This document shows positions 62,892-64,000 of a DNA stretch of 64,000 bases, piece after piece (position 1 is the first letter of the stretch; every line of letters starts with the position of its first letter). The stretch comes from Candidatus Thermodiscus eudorianus (GTDB lineage Archaea > Thermoproteota > Thermoprotei_A > Sulfolobales > Acidilobaceae). A program made the position numbers and the translations under genes. The notes beneath the pieces were generated by a model. It searched no databases. It was not told the DNA's origin and worked only from the letters and a program-made list of their open reading frames with translations. Location of the stretch: contig WAOW01000005.1 in assembly GCA_015521085.1 (NCBI GenBank), forward strand, positions 62,001 to 126,000, read 5' to 3'.

Positions 62892-64000
62892 TCACTCTAA
62901 TATGATCGCTGGCTTGGATGGCAGGGCTATCTTCTTACCTGGACTATACTCCTCCTCAACCTTGATAGAGACTTCGCTCAATTCGGTCTCTCTAGCGATG
63001 AACTCTCCTGCTTCCCTCAAAGACTTCAGCTCTAAGTGTCTCTCTACGTACAAACTCAGAATATCAGGGTTCTGCATTATAACCGGAACCAGCTTTCCAG
63101 CCTCTTTCTTGTATTCGCTCGGAAGAGCCTTTATCGCCTCTTTAATAGAAGACCGGAGGTCGAATCCCTTCTTCCTAGCTTCAATTATGCTTCGTACGAA
63201 CTCGTATTTCCATGAAGCGGCTACAACCACGTTAGCCTTGTGCGGATCTCTAACGAATTTCTTGATTTCTTTGATGTCATCAATGACCCTTCTTATAATC
63301 TCCTCAGCCCTCTCCACTTCGTCGTTTATCTTTGTCTCGTCTGCTTCCGGCCATCTAGCTAGCGATACGAAGGGCTTCTTGCCAATTCTACTCCAAGTTT
63401 CCTCGGCGACGTGTGGCACGAAGGGTGCTATCATGAGTGTAACGCTTTCTATGTATTTCTTTAGTAATTCTTTATTGGGGGATCCAGCTCTCTTGAGATA
63501 CCATTTATAGTGGGCTTGCATTCCATAGTAAGCCTTCACCAGAGCTGTTTTATAATTCATATCATCCATAGCTTTAGTGACTTCGAGAATAGTCTTGTTT
63601 AACACGCTCTCAAACCAATCATCAATAACTAATCTATAGGTTCGTCCTCTACCGTAATTCGACTCGGCGAACTTAATCCACCAAACGAGTTCCTCAACAG
63701 CTTTTTCGGCCACGCTAGGCTCGAAATTGGCGTCATCGAGTCCAGCGTCCGCGCCAGCGAGTACCTCTGCCCACCGGGTAGCATCGGCTCCCCACCAATC
63801 TAGAGCTTGTCTTAGGAGTATGAAGTTACCCTTCGCCTTGCTCATCTTCTCTCCTTCTACAAGTATCCAGCCGTTGACCCCTATTCCTCTAGGCCAGTGT
63901 TTCTCGTCAAATATGGCGACATGGTGAAATATGAAAAATGTCAAATGATTTGGAATTAAATCCTTACCGCTAATTCTGGCGTCGACGGGGTACCAGTAGA
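62892..64000 (-). CDS. leuS: Leucyl-tRNA synthetase, C-terminal part (partial)
   Basis: The frame is open to the window edge. At the edge it reads YWYPVDARISGKDLIPNHLTFF, the class Ia stretch before the second catalytic motif, then VEGEKMSKAKGNFI with KMSK, the ATP-binding signature. After this come the anticodon-binding helical bundle (about residues 85-225 of the visible part) and the archaeal C-terminal extension. This pairs with the archaeal/eukaryotic type of LeuRS. The N-terminal Rossmann and editing domains are outside the window. Confidence 0.92.
   Translation of the reverse strand, partial: YWYPVDARISGKDLIPNHLTFFIFHHVAIFDEKHWPRGIGVNGWILVEGEKMSKAKGNFILLRQALDWWGADATRWAEVLAGADAGLDDANFEPSVAEKAVEELVWWIKFAESNYGRGRTYRLVIDDWFESVLNKTILEVTKAMDDMNYKTALVKAYYGMQAHYKWYLKRAGSPNKELLKKYIESVTLMIAPFVPHVAEETWSRIGKKPFVSLARWPEADETKINDEVERAEEIIRRVIDDIKEIKKFVRDPHKANVVVAASWKYEFVRSIIEARKKGFDLRSSIKEAIKALPSEYKKEAGKLVPVIMQNPDILSLYVERHLELKSLREAGEFIARETELSEVSIKVEEEYSPGKKIALPSKPAIILE

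Overview
The window looks like a chromosomal segment from a hyperthermophilic crenarchaeon, most likely of the Desulfurococcales (Pyrodictiaceae-like). Support comes from a Cren7 chromatin protein, a crenarchaeal-type single-OB SSB, Orc1/Cdc6, split archaeal information genes (Spt4, Rpo7, aIF2gamma, aIF5B, eS6, eS24, eS27/eS31, eS28, eL24), GGGP synthase for ether lipids, TiaS, an arginine decarboxylase of the AdoMetDC fold, frequent GTG/TTG starts, TATA-like promoters and tRNA genes that encode CCA. Both outer genes are cut by the window edges (a PIN/ATPase/KH protein on the left, leucyl-tRNA synthetase on the right).

Layout. 0-9.7 kb: Hjc resolvase, a slipin plus NfeD membrane protease pair, a cell-surface glycan cluster (deacetylase, glycosyltransferase, flippase-like protein), arginine decarboxylase, an M20 peptidase and a VIT-like protein. 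9.7-19.1 kb: an eight-CBS protein, a CAU tRNA, S-adenosylhomocysteinase, Elf1, GGGP synthase, MazG, Sec61-beta, ribose-5-phosphate isomerase, a probable replication origin (four ORB-like boxes around an AT-rich core, 16.51-16.79 kb) and TiaS. 19.2-27 kb: a complete oligopeptide ABC transporter with a Thr-stalked, membrane-anchored binding protein. 27.5-30.5 kb: an accessory zone described below. 30.6-38.3 kb: Fur regulator, two MetE-core methionine synthase proteins, HypE-like protein, malate dehydrogenase, Orc1/Cdc6, tRNA-Ala and a ZIP transporter. 38.5-48.6 kb: tRNA-Leu and a long translation/transcription/KEOPS cluster. 48.6-54.3 kb: MBL hydrolase, acyl-CoA dehydrogenase, short NfeD, JAMM protein, HD hydrolase and ApgM. 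54.4-55.0 kb: a split initiator tRNA. 55-64 kb: small unknown genes, Cren7, SSB, cytidine deaminase, a MoxR-VWA pair, a TatD-like hydrolase and LeuRS.

Three things stand out. (1) The initiator tRNA-Met appears to be encoded as two separate half genes on the minus strand (54961-55025 and 54413-54513). Their trailer and leader are perfectly complementary over 20 nt, so the mature tRNA would be made by trans-splicing; the 3' half also seems to hold a short cis intron. (2) Downstream of tRNA-Val(CAC) is a tandem array of roughly 0.8-0.9 kb units. Each unit ends in a truncated tRNA-Val 3' half, broken at the anticodon loop, plus a conserved AT-rich tail, and each carries one toxin-antitoxin module. 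Decay increases with distance from the tRNA, as expected for serial site-specific integration of integrase-less toxin-antitoxin cassettes. (3) The probable origin has the ORB/AT-rich layout of archaeal origins.

The rest is mostly compact housekeeping sequence with overlapping convergent and tandem genes. All calls come from reading the sequence; no database search was run.
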